Positions 26,439 to 34,658 of a stretch of 64,000 nucleotides of DNA are shown here, in pieces. This DNA comes from Streptomyces triticagri (lineage in GTDB: Bacteria; Actinomycetota; Actinomycetes; Streptomycetales; Streptomycetaceae). The notes beneath the pieces were generated by a model. That model had not been told where the DNA came from. It saw only the letters and a list, made by a program, of their open reading frames with translations, and searched no databases. Position 1 is the first letter of the stretch, and every line of letters begins with the position of its first letter. The stretch spans positions 62,001 to 126,000 of the forward strand of contig NZ_QUAK01000239.1 of NCBI RefSeq assembly GCF_003429565.1, given 5' to 3'. The position numbers were made by a program, and so were the translations under genes.

Positions 26439-26954
26439 ATGACAATGGCCGCCGGCGAAGGGCCGTGCACGCCCGACCGGGCCGCATGCGCTGCCGTTCG
26501 CCCGTTCCGTGTCGAGCGGCACGAGGGGGTGGCCGTGCACCAGGAGTTCCTGTGCCAGGTCACCGCGTACGGCATGTGTGACGGGCGGTGGGTCGGTGTC
26601 CCGCTCGGCTCCTACCGGGCCCCTTCGCTCTCCCTCGCGCTGTGGTGGATGCGGGAGCGGGCGACCTGGATGGCGGAGCGGCTCGACCCGGTGCCGGAGC
26701 GGTGTCGTTGGCCGGAGCGTGCCCTGGTGCCGGTGGCCGACGACGTACCGGACGCACCCGGTGAACTGCGGGCCTGGCGGGACGACCGCCCGGGGCAGGA
26801 CGCGGCGGGCGAGCAGCTGGCGCGCGGGCTGCTGGTCAGATTCGCCACCCGCGACGACACCACGGTCTACGAGCTGCTCGCCGAATCCGTGGATGCGCTG
26901 CGGATGCAGCGTGCGGCCCTGAACGATGTTCCGCCCCTGGGTGCGCCGGCCTGA
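26439..26954 (+). CDS. Hypothetical protein
   Basis: 171 residues from the ATG at 26439, but no ribosome site precedes it; a GTG at 26535, with GAGGGGG upstream, would give about 139 residues and may be the true start. The sequence is soluble, rich in Trp and Arg (LALWWMRERATWMAERLD, GELRAWRDDRPGQDAAGE) and ends in a helical segment (VYELLAESVDALRMQRAAL). I do not recognise the family. Codon bias supports coding. It is followed 195 bp later by the luciferase-like operon, which has its own operator region. Confidence 0.55.
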   Translation: MTMAAGEGPCTPDRAACAAVRPFRVERHEGVAVHQEFLCQVTAYGMCDGRWVGVPLGSYRAPSLSLALWWMRERATWMAERLDPVPERCRWPERALVPVADDVPDAPGELRAWRDDRPGQDAAGEQLARGLLVRFATRDDTTVYELLAESVDALRMQRAALNDVPPLGAPA

Positions 26955-27064
26955 GCTCGCGCTCGGCCGTCGCACCCAGCACGTGGCGGATCGTGGCATT
27001 CGTAGCAAGAAACGCCAGGTCAGTCCGTACTCAGCGGGTCAGGAATAGGTCGACGGGACATGCC

Positions 27065-27105
27065 GTTGAAGGGTGTGATTCAACCTTCAACTATCCAGGG
27101 TTGAA
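27065..27105 (+). promoter_or_regulatory. Mirror-symmetric array of four GTTGAA half-sites
   Basis: GTTGAA (27065), TTCAAC (27079), TTCAAC (27086) and GTTGAA (27100) are separated by 8, 1 and 8 bp, giving perfect twofold symmetry about base 27085. It lies 45 bp upstream of the flavoenzyme operon start. The pattern looks like a binding site for a dimeric or tetrameric repressor; no candidate regulator gene adjoins it. Confidence 0.7.
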
Positions 27106-27149
27106 GATCTCGACCCGCGACTCAACCCGAGACCCGAGAGGTGAGCTCC

Positions 27150-28253
27150 ATGCAGTTCGGCATCTTCACCGTCGGTGATGTCACCACCGACCCGACCACC
27201 GGCCGCACGCCGAGCGAGCACGAGCGGATCAAGGCCACCGTGGCCATCGCACAGAAGGCCGAGGAGGTCGGCCTGGACGTGTTCGCGACCGGTGAGCACC
27301 ACAACCCGCCGTTCGTGCCGTCGTCGCCGACCACGCTGCTCGGGCACATCGCGGCCCGGACGGAGAACCTGATCCTGTCCACCTCGACCACCCTGATCAC
27401 CACCAACGACCCGGTGAAGATCGCCGAGGACTACGCCTATCTGCAGCACCTGGCCGACGGCCGCGTCGACCTGATGATGGGCCGCGGCAACACCGGCCCG
27501 GTCTACCCGTGGTTCGGCAAGGACATCCGGCAGGGCATCGAGCTCGCGGTCGAGAACTACGCACTGCTCTACAAGCTGTGGCGCGAGGACGTCGTGAACT
27601 GGGCGGGCAAGCACCGCACCCCGCTCCAGTCCTTCACCTCGACCCCGCGGCCGCTCGACGGCGTGCCGCCGTTCGTCTGGCACGGCTCCATCCGCTCCCC
27701 GGAGATCGCGGAGCAGGCGGCGTACTACGGCGACGGCTTCTTCCACAACAACATCTTCTGGCCGATGTCCCACACCAAGAAGATGGTCGAGCTGTACCGC
27801 ACCAAGTACGCCCAGCACGGCCACGGCACCCCCGAGCAGGCCATCGTCGGACTCGGCGGGCAGGTCTTCATGCGGAAGAACTCGCAGGACGCGGTACGCG
27901 AGTTCCGCCCGTACTTCGACAACGCCCCGGTGTACGGCCACGGCCCGTCGCTCGAGGACTTCACCACCCAGACCCCGCTCACCGTGGGATCGCCGCAGCA
28001 GGTGATCGAGCGCACGCTCGGCTTCCGTGACGCGGTCGGCGACTACCAGCGCCAGCTGTTCCTGATGGACCACGCGGGACTGCCGCTGAAGACGGTCCTC
28101 GAGCAGCTCGACATCCTCGGCGAGGAGGTCGTGCCCGTACTGCGCAAGGAGTTCGCCCGACTGCGGCCGGCCGGTGTGCCCGAGACCGCGCCGCTGCACC
28201 CCGCGTTCGCCGGCGTACGCGCCGAGCCCGTCAAGGAGGAGGTCGCATCATGA
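27150..28253 (+). CDS. Luciferase-like flavin-dependent monooxygenase (LLM class)
   Basis: 367 residues. The ATG at 27150 is preferred over a GTG 9 nt earlier because GAGAGGTGAG precedes it. It is a TIM barrel of the bacterial luciferase-like family (MQFGIFTVGDVTTDPTTGR, FATGEHHNPPFVPSSPTTLL, DGRVDLMMGRGNTGPVYPWF, GLGGQVFMRKNSQDA). Such enzymes use reduced FMN and O2. The next gene, overlapping by 4 nt (ATGA), is an NAD(P)H-dependent FMN reductase, which would supply FMNH2, making a two-component monooxygenase. The substrate is unknown. Expression is probably controlled through the GTTGAA array upstream. Confidence 0.92.
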   Translation: MQFGIFTVGDVTTDPTTGRTPSEHERIKATVAIAQKAEEVGLDVFATGEHHNPPFVPSSPTTLLGHIAARTENLILSTSTTLITTNDPVKIAEDYAYLQHLADGRVDLMMGRGNTGPVYPWFGKDIRQGIELAVENYALLYKLWREDVVNWAGKHRTPLQSFTSTPRPLDGVPPFVWHGSIRSPEIAEQAAYYGDGFFHNNIFWPMSHTKKMVELYRTKYAQHGHGTPEQAIVGLGGQVFMRKNSQDAVREFRPYFDNAPVYGHGPSLEDFTTQTPLTVGSPQQVIERTLGFRDAVGDYQRQLFLMDHAGLPLKTVLEQLDILGEEVVPVLRKEFARLRPAGVPETAPLHPAFAGVRAEPVKEEVAS

Positions 28254-28885
28254 CGACAGTCGTCCAGGCGCCCGTGCCCGAGGTCGCGGCAGCGCCGCAG
28301 CCGCCGATCCGGCTGGTCGCGGTGTCGGCGGGGCTGCGTGCACCTTCGTCCACCAGACTGCTCGCCGACCGGCTGGCCGAGGCCGCGCAGAGCGCGCTGG
28401 CCGGCCAGGGGCGTGACGTCGACGTGCAGGTCGTCGAGCTGCGCGAACTCGCCGTCCCGATCGCGCACCACCTGGTGGCCGGTTTCCCGCCGCCGGTGCT
28501 CGATGAGGCGCTGGAGGCGGTCACCTCGGCCGACGGTGTGATCGCGGTGACGCCGGTCTTCGCGGCCTCGTACAGCGGGCTGTTCAAGTCGTTCTTCGAC
28601 CTGATCGAGCCGGATGCGCTGACCGGCAAGCCCGTCCTGATCGGTGCCACCGGTGGCACCGCCCGGCACTCGCTGGTCCTGGAGCACGCTCTGCGGCCGC
28701 TGTTCACGTATCTACGGGCCGTGGTCGCGCCGACGGCGGTCTTCGCGGCATCGGAGGACTGGGGCGGATCGGGTGACGCGCTCACCGACACGTTGCCGGG
28801 GCGGATCGAGCGGGCGGGCGAGCAGTTCGCGTGGCTGGTGGTTCACGCGGTGCGGGGCGTGAGGGATCACGCGGTTCAGGGGTAG
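28250..28885 (+). CDS. NAD(P)H-dependent FMN reductase, partner of the LLM monooxygenase
   Basis: 211 residues; ATG overlaps the previous stop and follows GGAGG. It has a flavodoxin-like fold of the FMN_red family: the phosphate loop is LVAVSAGLRAPSSTRLLADR, followed by ADGVIAVTPVFAASYSGLFK and KPVLIGATGGTARHSLVLEH. This subgroup (CE1759-like) is regularly co-encoded with a luciferase-like oxygenase. It regenerates reduced FMN in the cytoplasm. Its stop is followed at once by a cluster of short GC-rich repeats. Confidence 0.9.
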   Translation: MTTVVQAPVPEVAAAPQPPIRLVAVSAGLRAPSSTRLLADRLAEAAQSALAGQGRDVDVQVVELRELAVPIAHHLVAGFPPPVLDEALEAVTSADGVIAVTPVFAASYSGLFKSFFDLIEPDALTGKPVLIGATGGTARHSLVLEHALRPLFTYLRAVVAPTAVFAASEDWGGSGDALTDTLPGRIERAGEQFAWLVVHAVRGVRDHAVQG

Positions 28886-29194
28886 AGGTCATCTTTGAGC
28901 CCGGCCGGAACCAGCCAGCCTGCCCGGCGTTTGAGGACAAGGCCCGTTCAGGGCCGTTGCGGTTCCAGGCATCGGCCTGGCGGCCTCGTCCTCAAACGCC
29001 GGACGGGCTGGATTTTGGCCTGGACGGCCTCGTCCTCAAACGCCGGACGGGCTGGATTTTGGCCTGGACGGCCTTGTCCTCAATCGCCGGACGGGCTGAA
29101 AGATTGGCCCTGAACGGGTTTTGTCCTCAAACGCCGGAGCGGCTTACCACCCGCCCACGGCCACGCCGTGCCACCGCGAGGAAGCAGAGGGAAC
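28886..29194. repeat. Cluster of short intergenic repeats, with 61-bp composite core
   Basis: The 309-bp gap holds at least five copies of a unit built on CTCAAACGCCGGACGGGC: one reversed (about 28915-28940) and four forward, the first three starting at 28984, 29028 and 29072, an exact 44-bp period. The core 28933-28993 matches 63303-63363 in the opposite orientation at 58 of 61 positions. Open frames through this stretch are repeat artefacts. Confidence 0.8.
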
Positions 29195-29974
29195 GTGGAC
29201 CGCGCAACCCGTACCGAGCAGCAGACGCAGCGCGTGCTGCGTCTCGTGCGAAGGGTCTTCGGCGCCGACCTGCGAGGCGTGTACCTGCACGGCTCCGCCG
29301 TGCTCCGCGGACTCAGGCCGACCAGTGACCTCGATGTGTTCGCGGTGACCGGCCGCCCTCTCCTGCCGGCGGAACGCCGCACCCTGGTCGACGAGTTGCT
29401 CACCGTGTCCGGCCCCGGAGGACCGGATGCCGCGCGCCCCGTCGAGCTCACCGTGGTCGTCGAATCCGACGTACGACCCTGGCGCCACCCGCCCGTCTGC
29501 GACTTCCAGTACGGGGAGTGGCTGCGCGAGCACTACGAACGGGGCGAGCTGCCCGTCCGCGAACCGAGCCCCGATCTCGCCCCGTTGATCACCATCGTCC
29601 TGCTCGGCGACCGGCCCCTGCACGGTCCGCGGCCCGCCGACATCCTCGATCCCGTACCGCCCGAGGACCTCACGCGGGCGATGATCGCAGCAGTACCGGA
29701 CCTCCTCGCCGAACTCGAGGAGGACACCCGCAACGTCGTCCTGACCCTCGCGCGCATCCGCGCCACCCTGACGACCGGCACCATCGACTCCAAGGACGCC
29801 GCGGCCGGATGGGTGCTCCCGCGCCTGCCCGTACGCCATCGCGCCGTGCTCGCCCACGCCCGGGAGGTCTACCTGGGCGAGGCCCGTGAGGACTGGTCGG
29901 GGCTGCGCGACGAGCTGCGCCCGTTCGCCGACCATCTCGTCCGCGAGATCGAGCGCGCGGCCGCACACCGCTGA
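29195..29974 (+). CDS. AadA/ANT(9)-like aminoglycoside adenylyltransferase
   Basis: 259 residues from a GTG with AGAGGGA 3 to 4 nt upstream. The nucleotidyltransferase motif HGSAVLRGLRPTSDLDVFAV has the Gly-Ser and the two Asp of the catalytic site near residues 31-48. The C-terminal helical domain (FADHLVREIERAA and the preceding block LARIRATLTTGTIDSKDAAA) is that of AadA, which places AMP on streptomycin or spectinomycin. Chromosomal homologues are common in Streptomyces and their drug activity varies; resistance is inference. The gene stands alone after the repeat cluster, convergent with the secreted nuclease-fold gene. Confidence 0.87.
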   Translation: MDRATRTEQQTQRVLRLVRRVFGADLRGVYLHGSAVLRGLRPTSDLDVFAVTGRPLLPAERRTLVDELLTVSGPGGPDAARPVELTVVVESDVRPWRHPPVCDFQYGEWLREHYERGELPVREPSPDLAPLITIVLLGDRPLHGPRPADILDPVPPEDLTRAMIAAVPDLLAELEEDTRNVVLTLARIRATLTTGTIDSKDAAAGWVLPRLPVRHRAVLAHAREVYLGEAREDWSGLRDELRPFADHLVREIERAAAHR

Positions 29975-30002
29975 GACTCCACGGGGTGCGGCCACCGCTG
30001 CG

Positions 30003-31169
30003 TCAGTAGTGCACGCGCGCTCCCACCGCACGGTGGTCGGAGTAGTCGAGGTCGTTGCGGTCGCCGTCGTCCGACAACTCCTCGTCCGCCCGGTCGCCCT
30101 CGTCGAACGTCGGCACGACCACATCGGTCATCCGGGGCAGCGCACCGCCCGGCTTGCGGCCCAGGATGTAGTCGACCCGGCGGTGCGACCGGGTGATCAG
30201 CGTCCACCGGTCCGCACGGCAGGCCTCGGGGTCGTCCTGCGTGGCACAGTCCGCGTACACGGCATCGCGGAAGCCGTACTTGCCGCCGATGTCCGCGTTC
30301 GCCGCCGCGTACCAGGGGTGCCAGTCCCCGCCGGCCTGCTCGTGCGAGTTGGTGTCGCCGCCCGCCACGTACAGATCGGTGGCGCCGTGCGTCGGATCGG
30401 TGTCGTACTCGTCCTCGGTGAGCTCGTTCGACAGCTCACCGATGTTGGAGACGGTGCACTTGCTGCCGCCCTTGTTGACCGTCGGCCAGTGGAAGGACGC
30501 GGCGGTCACCGTCCTGCCGGAGACCTTGTCGCGCAGCAGCGCCTTGACGCCCTTGGTGCGTGCCTGGTCGTTGTTGACGCACTCGCTGCCGTTCCAGTTC
30601 TGGGCCTGCCACCGGTTGTCCGGGGAGGCCGACTTGAGGAGTTCCAGCCGGTCGGTGCGCCAGATCACCGCGTTGGTCTGGCGCTTCTTGTAGTTCCAGC
30701 AGTCGCCTCCGGCGCTCTCCTTGGAGGGGACCGGCGCGTTCTCCGCGAGCACCCCGGCGAACTTCTCGCCGAAGTGGGTCTCCATACGGTCGAGGAGACG
30801 GTCCAACTGCGCCTTGTTGCTGAGCTGCTGGACCAGATAGACGTCCGGCTTCAACTCCTGGGTGCGCATGTAGTACATGAGGTCGTGCCAGTCACCCGCA
30901 CACAGGGGTGGCGATGTCTCGGTGGAGGTCGGCAGATTCTCCACATTGGCGTCGTAGACCTGCAGGAAGCCCGGGTCCTCGTTGGGCTTCGCCTCGGCGG
31001 CCGCTGCTTCCGCGGCTCCGGCGGTGGCATGCGCTCCGGTCAGCGCGGGCACCACGAGCGCGGCCGCGCCCACGGTGGCCAGCAGGCGCGGGAACCTGAG
31101 CCTGGGCTTGCGTGCGTTCTCGGCCGTGGAACCGTCCTCGGCCGTGAACCTGTGCTGTGACGTTCGCAT
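30003..31169 (-). CDS. Secreted endonuclease/exonuclease/phosphatase-fold protein
   Basis: 388 residues; ATG at 31169 with GGGGGAAG upstream. A long N-region and hydrophobic core (RFPRLLATVGAAALVVPALTG, then AHATAGAAEA) direct export. The mature part has the DNase I/sphingomyelinase-like fold: VYDANVENLP near the start, DVYLVQQLSNK where the family has its catalytic Glu, ASFHWP, the GGDTNSHEQ block replacing GGDFN, VDYILGRK and the closing YSDHRAV with catalytic Asp-His. The Glu of the family's Q-E motif seems replaced by Gln-Gln (LVQQL), which may alter metal use. Targets could be nucleic acid or phosphoesters outside the cell. Several paired cysteines suggest disulfides. Confidence 0.85.
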   Translation of the reverse strand: MRTSQHRFTAEDGSTAENARKPRLRFPRLLATVGAAALVVPALTGAHATAGAAEAAAAEAKPNEDPGFLQVYDANVENLPTSTETSPPLCAGDWHDLMYYMRTQELKPDVYLVQQLSNKAQLDRLLDRMETHFGEKFAGVLAENAPVPSKESAGGDCWNYKKRQTNAVIWRTDRLELLKSASPDNRWQAQNWNGSECVNNDQARTKGVKALLRDKVSGRTVTAASFHWPTVNKGGSKCTVSNIGELSNELTEDEYDTDPTHGATDLYVAGGDTNSHEQAGGDWHPWYAAANADIGGKYGFRDAVYADCATQDDPEACRADRWTLITRSHRRVDYILGRKPGGALPRMTDVVVPTFDEGDRADEELSDDGDRNDLDYSDHRAVGARVHY

Positions 31170-31431
31170 GGCGCGATTCTTCCCCCGATCACCCTGAACG
31201 TCGGTGACGTGGGGCCCCCGTTCGATGCGCCCCCGCCGTGCCCGTACGCCGCAGGGCCCGGCGCGGGCACCCGAACGACGCTACGGCGTGTCCGGGGGCG
31301 GTCGGAGACATTCCGCCGAACGGCCGCCCGGGCGCACGGAGATGGACAGCCGCCGCAGTCCGGTGCCTGCCGGGGCAGTACCCGCACAGAACCGTTGACC
31401 CGCGCCACTCCGGCCTCCCTGGCGTGGCCGC

Positions 31432-32129
31432 GTGACGACGACCTACGAGGACCCCCTGGCCTATGCGCTCGGTCTGCAAGGTGCCGCCCTGATGCGCGCG
31501 TTCACCGGCAAGCACGACCGTGCCTTCACCCGCGCCCGGGTCGACGAGATCCGGCAGCTGCTCGACGAGCCGTCCCTGCAGGGCGCGGGCGTGGACAGCT
31601 CGCCCGAGATGCTCGCCCTCGCCCGTCGGGGAGTGCCGCGCGGCACCTTCAGGCCGGGCGCCGTGCAGGCCCTTCCCGTCGCCGACTCCTGCGTCGATCT
31701 GGTGTCCTGCTCACTCGCCCTCACCCCTGTCCCACGACTGGAGCCGGCACTGAAGTAGATGGCCCGCGTGCTGCGGCCTGGAGGGTCGGTCGCGATTGCG
31801 GACATTCATCCCGAGGTGGTGGCGCGGGGTGCCGTCCCCACGGTCCGCCGTGCGGACGGCACACCGGGCCGGGTGGAGTCGTACCGGCACCGCATCGGGG
31901 ACCACGTACGGGCCGCACTCGCCGCGGGACGCGAGGTACGGCGCTGCGAGGAGCCCGTACCGGAGACGGCGGAACCGGAACCCGATGCACCCGGGGTGAC
32001 CGGAGCCCCGGCCCGTGGGACGCCTGGCCCTGGTCGCCGGCCGCGCCGGCCCCCGAGGCGGCGCGCGCGGCGACGGCCGGCGTTCCGCTGATGGTCCTCT
32101 GGGAGTTCCGGCTGCCCGGTCACCAGTAG
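31432..32129 (+). pseudogene. Degraded SAM-dependent methyltransferase
   Basis: The remnant reads MTTTYEDPLAYALGLQGAAL, then ARVDEIRQLLDEPSLQGAGV, then VDSSPEMLALARRG. The Gly-rich SAM-binding motif I expected between LLDEPS and VDSS is missing, so an internal deletion is likely. An in-frame TAG (31756-31758) interrupts at EPALK, after which the same frame continues with MARVLRPGGSVAIADIHPE. The typical C-terminal end (MVLWEFRLPGHQ, stop at 32129) is in a different frame, so there is also a frameshift near 32000. Three lesions in about 700 bp make it a clear pseudogene. It lies downstream of, and divergent from, the secreted nuclease-fold gene. Confidence 0.8.
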
Positions 32130-32186
32130 GGGTGAGCGGGCGAAATCGCTTCGCGTGCCCCGGCCAGGCTTGGTAGGAATGCCGGC

Positions 32187-33002
32187 ATGCGCGAGACAGC
32201 AGGCACCGGGCACGTGGCGATCGTGACCGGGGCGAATCAAGGGATCGGGGCGGCGACTGCGCGAGCGCTCGCCGCCCGCGGCACGGCGGTCCTGTGCACC
32301 GGACTCCCGCTGCGGCCCGGCGACGGCGCCGAGCCCCGGAACATCTACGACGAGCAGCGGGCCGCCGGCCTCGACCACGTGGTCGCTGCCATCCGGGCGG
32401 AGGGCGGCCAGGCCGTGGCCCTGGAGGCCGATCTGGCCGAACTTGCCACCGCCGGGGCTCTGTTCGACCACGCCGAGCAGCACCTCGGTCCCGTCGACAT
32501 CCTGGTCAACAACGCATCGGGCTGGGTCCAGGACACCTTCACACCCGACCCGGTCGACCGCTTCGACCGCGTCCTGCGCCCCGTCACACCCGACACCTGG
32601 GCGCAGCAGTTCGCGGTGGATGCACGGGCACCGGCCTTGCTCATCGCCGAACTGGCTCGCCGGCACCGGGAACGGGGCGCCCATTGGGGACGGATCATCG
32701 GCCTCACCTCCGGCGGAGACCTCGGTTTCCCGGGCGAGGTGTCCTACGGCGCGGCCAAGGCGGCGCAGACCGATTACACCCTGTCCGCCGCCGTGGAGCT
32801 CGCACCGCTCGGCATCACCGCCAATGTCGTCCATCCGCCGGTCACCGACACCGGTTGGGTCACGGACGAGGTACGGCGGTTCGTCGAGGCGAGCTCGACG
32901 CATTTCCATGTCGCCGAGCCTGCGGACGTGGCCCGGACCATCGTCCACCTGGCGTCCGACGACGCGGCCCTGATCACGGGCAATGTCATCGTCCTGCGCT
33001 GA
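32187..33002 (+). CDS. Short-chain dehydrogenase/reductase
   Basis: 271 residues; ATG with AGGA about 8 nt upstream. Classical SDR features are the cofactor motif TGANQGIG at residues about 15-22, LEADLAELAT (adenine-ring Asp region), NNAS near 111 replacing NNAG, and the catalytic Ser and Tyr-x-x-x-Lys in GLTSGGDLGFPGEVSYGAAK. The insertion after NNAS (GWVQDTFTPDPVDRFDRVLR) is longer than usual. It reduces or oxidises an alcohol/carbonyl substrate with NAD(P); the substrate is unknown. It starts 57 bp after the methyltransferase remnant and precedes an intact methyltransferase. Confidence 0.9.
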   Translation: MRETAGTGHVAIVTGANQGIGAATARALAARGTAVLCTGLPLRPGDGAEPRNIYDEQRAAGLDHVVAAIRAEGGQAVALEADLAELATAGALFDHAEQHLGPVDILVNNASGWVQDTFTPDPVDRFDRVLRPVTPDTWAQQFAVDARAPALLIAELARRHRERGAHWGRIIGLTSGGDLGFPGEVSYGAAKAAQTDYTLSAAVELAPLGITANVVHPPVTDTGWVTDEVRRFVEASSTHFHVAEPADVARTIVHLASDDAALITGNVIVLR

Positions 33003-33105
33003 CCCCGCGGCCGTGCGTACGGAGCCGCTCCGCGCCCGGGGCGACGGTCGCGCGCTCCGAGGGCGGCTGACAGCCGCATCGCAGCCGTGTGATGGACTCG
33101 GACCC

Positions 33106-33777
33106 ATGACCAAGCCGCCCGGCCGAATCGCCGAGGCACTCGACACGTTCCACGCCGCCCGGCCCTGGGATCACAACGCGCACTACCACCGGTGGATCCT
33201 GCGGACCCTGCCCCGACGGTTCGGCCGCGCGCTCGACGTCGGCTGCGGCACGGGGGACCTGGCGCGCGCCCTGGCCGGACGCGCCCGCTCCGTCGACGCG
33301 CTCGACGCCGATGCGGCCACCGTGGCCCGGGGCCGCGCGCTCACCCCGCCCACGGCCCCCGTGACCTACACCGTCGGTGCGGCACCCGACGCCCTGCCTC
33401 CCGGTCCCTATGACGTCATCACCTGCGTGGCGGCCCTGCACCACCTCCCGTTCACCGAATCCCTGGAACGATTCCGCGCCGAACTCGCGCCGGGCGGCAC
33501 GCTCGTTGTGGTCGGCCTGGCTCGGTCTGCGACCCGGCGCGACCGTCTGCGGGAGGTGGTGTCGGTGCCCTTGAACGTACTGATGGCCCTGGTCAAGAAC
33601 GGCGGACGCCAGGTCCCGCGCCCCGCCGCCATGACCGCGCCGGTCCGGCCGCCCACCATGACCCTGGCCGAGATCGCCCACGAGGCGGAGCTCGTACTGC
33701 CCGGAGTGCGTGTGCGCGGGCGGCTGTTCTGGCGGTACACGCTGGTGTGGCGGGACGACTCGGGGCGGCGGGGCTGA
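33106..33777 (+). CDS. Class I SAM-dependent methyltransferase
   Basis: 223 residues from the ATG at 33106; longer in-frame starts lack coding character. Motif I is ALDVGCGTGDLARALAG near residue 43, the acidic end of strand 2 is VDALDADAATVARGR, and motif IV/post-motif blocks are YDVITCVAALHHLPF and LAPGGTLVVVGLARSATRRD. It belongs to the UbiE/Methyltransf_11-like group acting on small molecules. The C-terminal part (LVKNGGRQVPRPAAMTAPVR) may shape the acceptor pocket. It is an intact gene, not the parent of the nearby pseudogene, whose sequence differs. It is convergent with the response-regulator gene across a repeat element. Confidence 0.9.
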   Translation: MTKPPGRIAEALDTFHAARPWDHNAHYHRWILRTLPRRFGRALDVGCGTGDLARALAGRARSVDALDADAATVARGRALTPPTAPVTYTVGAAPDALPPGPYDVITCVAALHHLPFTESLERFRAELAPGGTLVVVGLARSATRRDRLREVVSVPLNVLMALVKNGGRQVPRPAAMTAPVRPPTMTLAEIAHEAELVLPGVRVRGRLFWRYTLVWRDDSGRRG

Positions 33778-33840
33778 GCCCGGCCGCCGACGTTGCCGGG
33801 CGCGAGAGCCCGGGCAGACGTAGCTGTGCTGTCCGCACAG

Positions 33841-33937
33841 TCCTGCACGACACTCGCGGCGCGCCCGGCACGCCCCGCGGACCCCCACCGGGGGAGCCCG
33901 CACAGCGAGAGCACGCACCGGACTCCGCGAGCACCCC
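33841..33937. repeat. Degenerate copy of the long inverted repeat family
   Basis: The left arm starting TCCTGCACGACACTCGCGGC (33841) and the right arm containing GAGAGCACGCACCGGACTCC (33907 on) match the inner arms of the element at 2983-3149 and pair imperfectly with each other; the loop differs and the outermost arms are lost. It lies in the 181-bp gap between convergent stops and may act there as a terminator. Confidence 0.6.
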
Positions 33938-33958
33938 ACCGGGCCTGGCGGCTACGTC

Positions 33959-34603
33959 CTAATCGCGCAGGAACTTCAGCACCGCGAGCACCCGCCGATT
34001 GTCGTCATCGGAGGCCGGCAGGCCCAACTTGCCGAAGACCGCCGCCACATGCTTCTCCACCGTGCCCGCCGAGACGTGCAGGGCGTCCGCGATCGCCGCG
34101 TTCGACCGGCCCTCCGCCATCCTGGACAGCACATCCCGCTCGCGTGCCGTCAGCGTGTCCATCTCGGCGGCCTTGCGCCCCGCGGCGGCGAGCCGAGTCA
34201 CCACCTCCGGATCGAGGGCCGTGCCGCCGTCGGCGACCCGGTCGAGTGCGGAAGTGAACTCCGCGATGTTCGCCACCCGCTCCTTCAGCAGATAGCCGAC
34301 CCCCGCCGACCCGTCGGCCAACAGTCGGGTGACGTACTTGGTCTCGACGTACTGGGAGAACAACAGGACGCCGGTGTCCGGCAGTTCGCGCCGGATGTCG
34401 ATCGCGGCCCGCAGCCCCTCGTCCGTGTGCGTGGGCGGCATCCGGATGTCGACCACTGCCGCATCGGGCCGGTGCCGCGTGACGGCGGCCCGCAACGCGT
34501 CCGGATCGCCCACCGCGGCGCACACCTCGTACCCGCGGTCGTCGAGCATCTGGAACAGCAACTCCCGCAGCACGGCTGCGTCCTCGGCGATCACGACACG
34601 CAT
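33959..34603 (-). CDS. NarL/LuxR-type response regulator
   Basis: 214 residues. The receiver domain (MRVVIAEDAAVLRELLFQML) has the acidic pair Glu7-Asp8, the phospho-acceptor Asp at residue 52 (AAVVDIRMPP) and the Lys in GYLLKERV. The C-terminal LuxR helix-turn-helix is TLTARERDVLSRMAEGRSNA followed by IADALHVSAGTVEKHVAAVF. It is cotranscribed with the histidine kinase immediately upstream (55 bp gap). After phosphorylation it should dimerise and bind direct or inverted repeats; a pair of 10-bp direct repeats upstream of the kinase is a candidate target. Confidence 0.93.
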   Translation of the reverse strand: MRVVIAEDAAVLRELLFQMLDDRGYEVCAAVGDPDALRAAVTRHRPDAAVVDIRMPPTHTDEGLRAAIDIRRELPDTGVLLFSQYVETKYVTRLLADGSAGVGYLLKERVANIAEFTSALDRVADGGTALDPEVVTRLAAAGRKAAEMDTLTARERDVLSRMAEGRSNAAIADALHVSAGTVEKHVAAVFGKLGLPASDDDNRRVLAVLKFLRD

Positions 34604-34658
34604 GGCGGCATGCTCTCACGGGCCGCACACGAGACCTCCGCGCCACGTACCCCGGCGG

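Noticed and set aside
28831..29328. Open frame across the repeat cluster, reading as a 165-residue protein
   Set aside because: Its sequence is the translation of the short intergenic repeats and their tandem copies; it also crosses the true adenylyltransferase start and lacks a ribosome site.
31756..31758. In-frame TAG in the methyltransferase remnant as programmed read-through
   Set aside because: The gene also lacks motif I and is frameshifted, so simple decay explains the stop.
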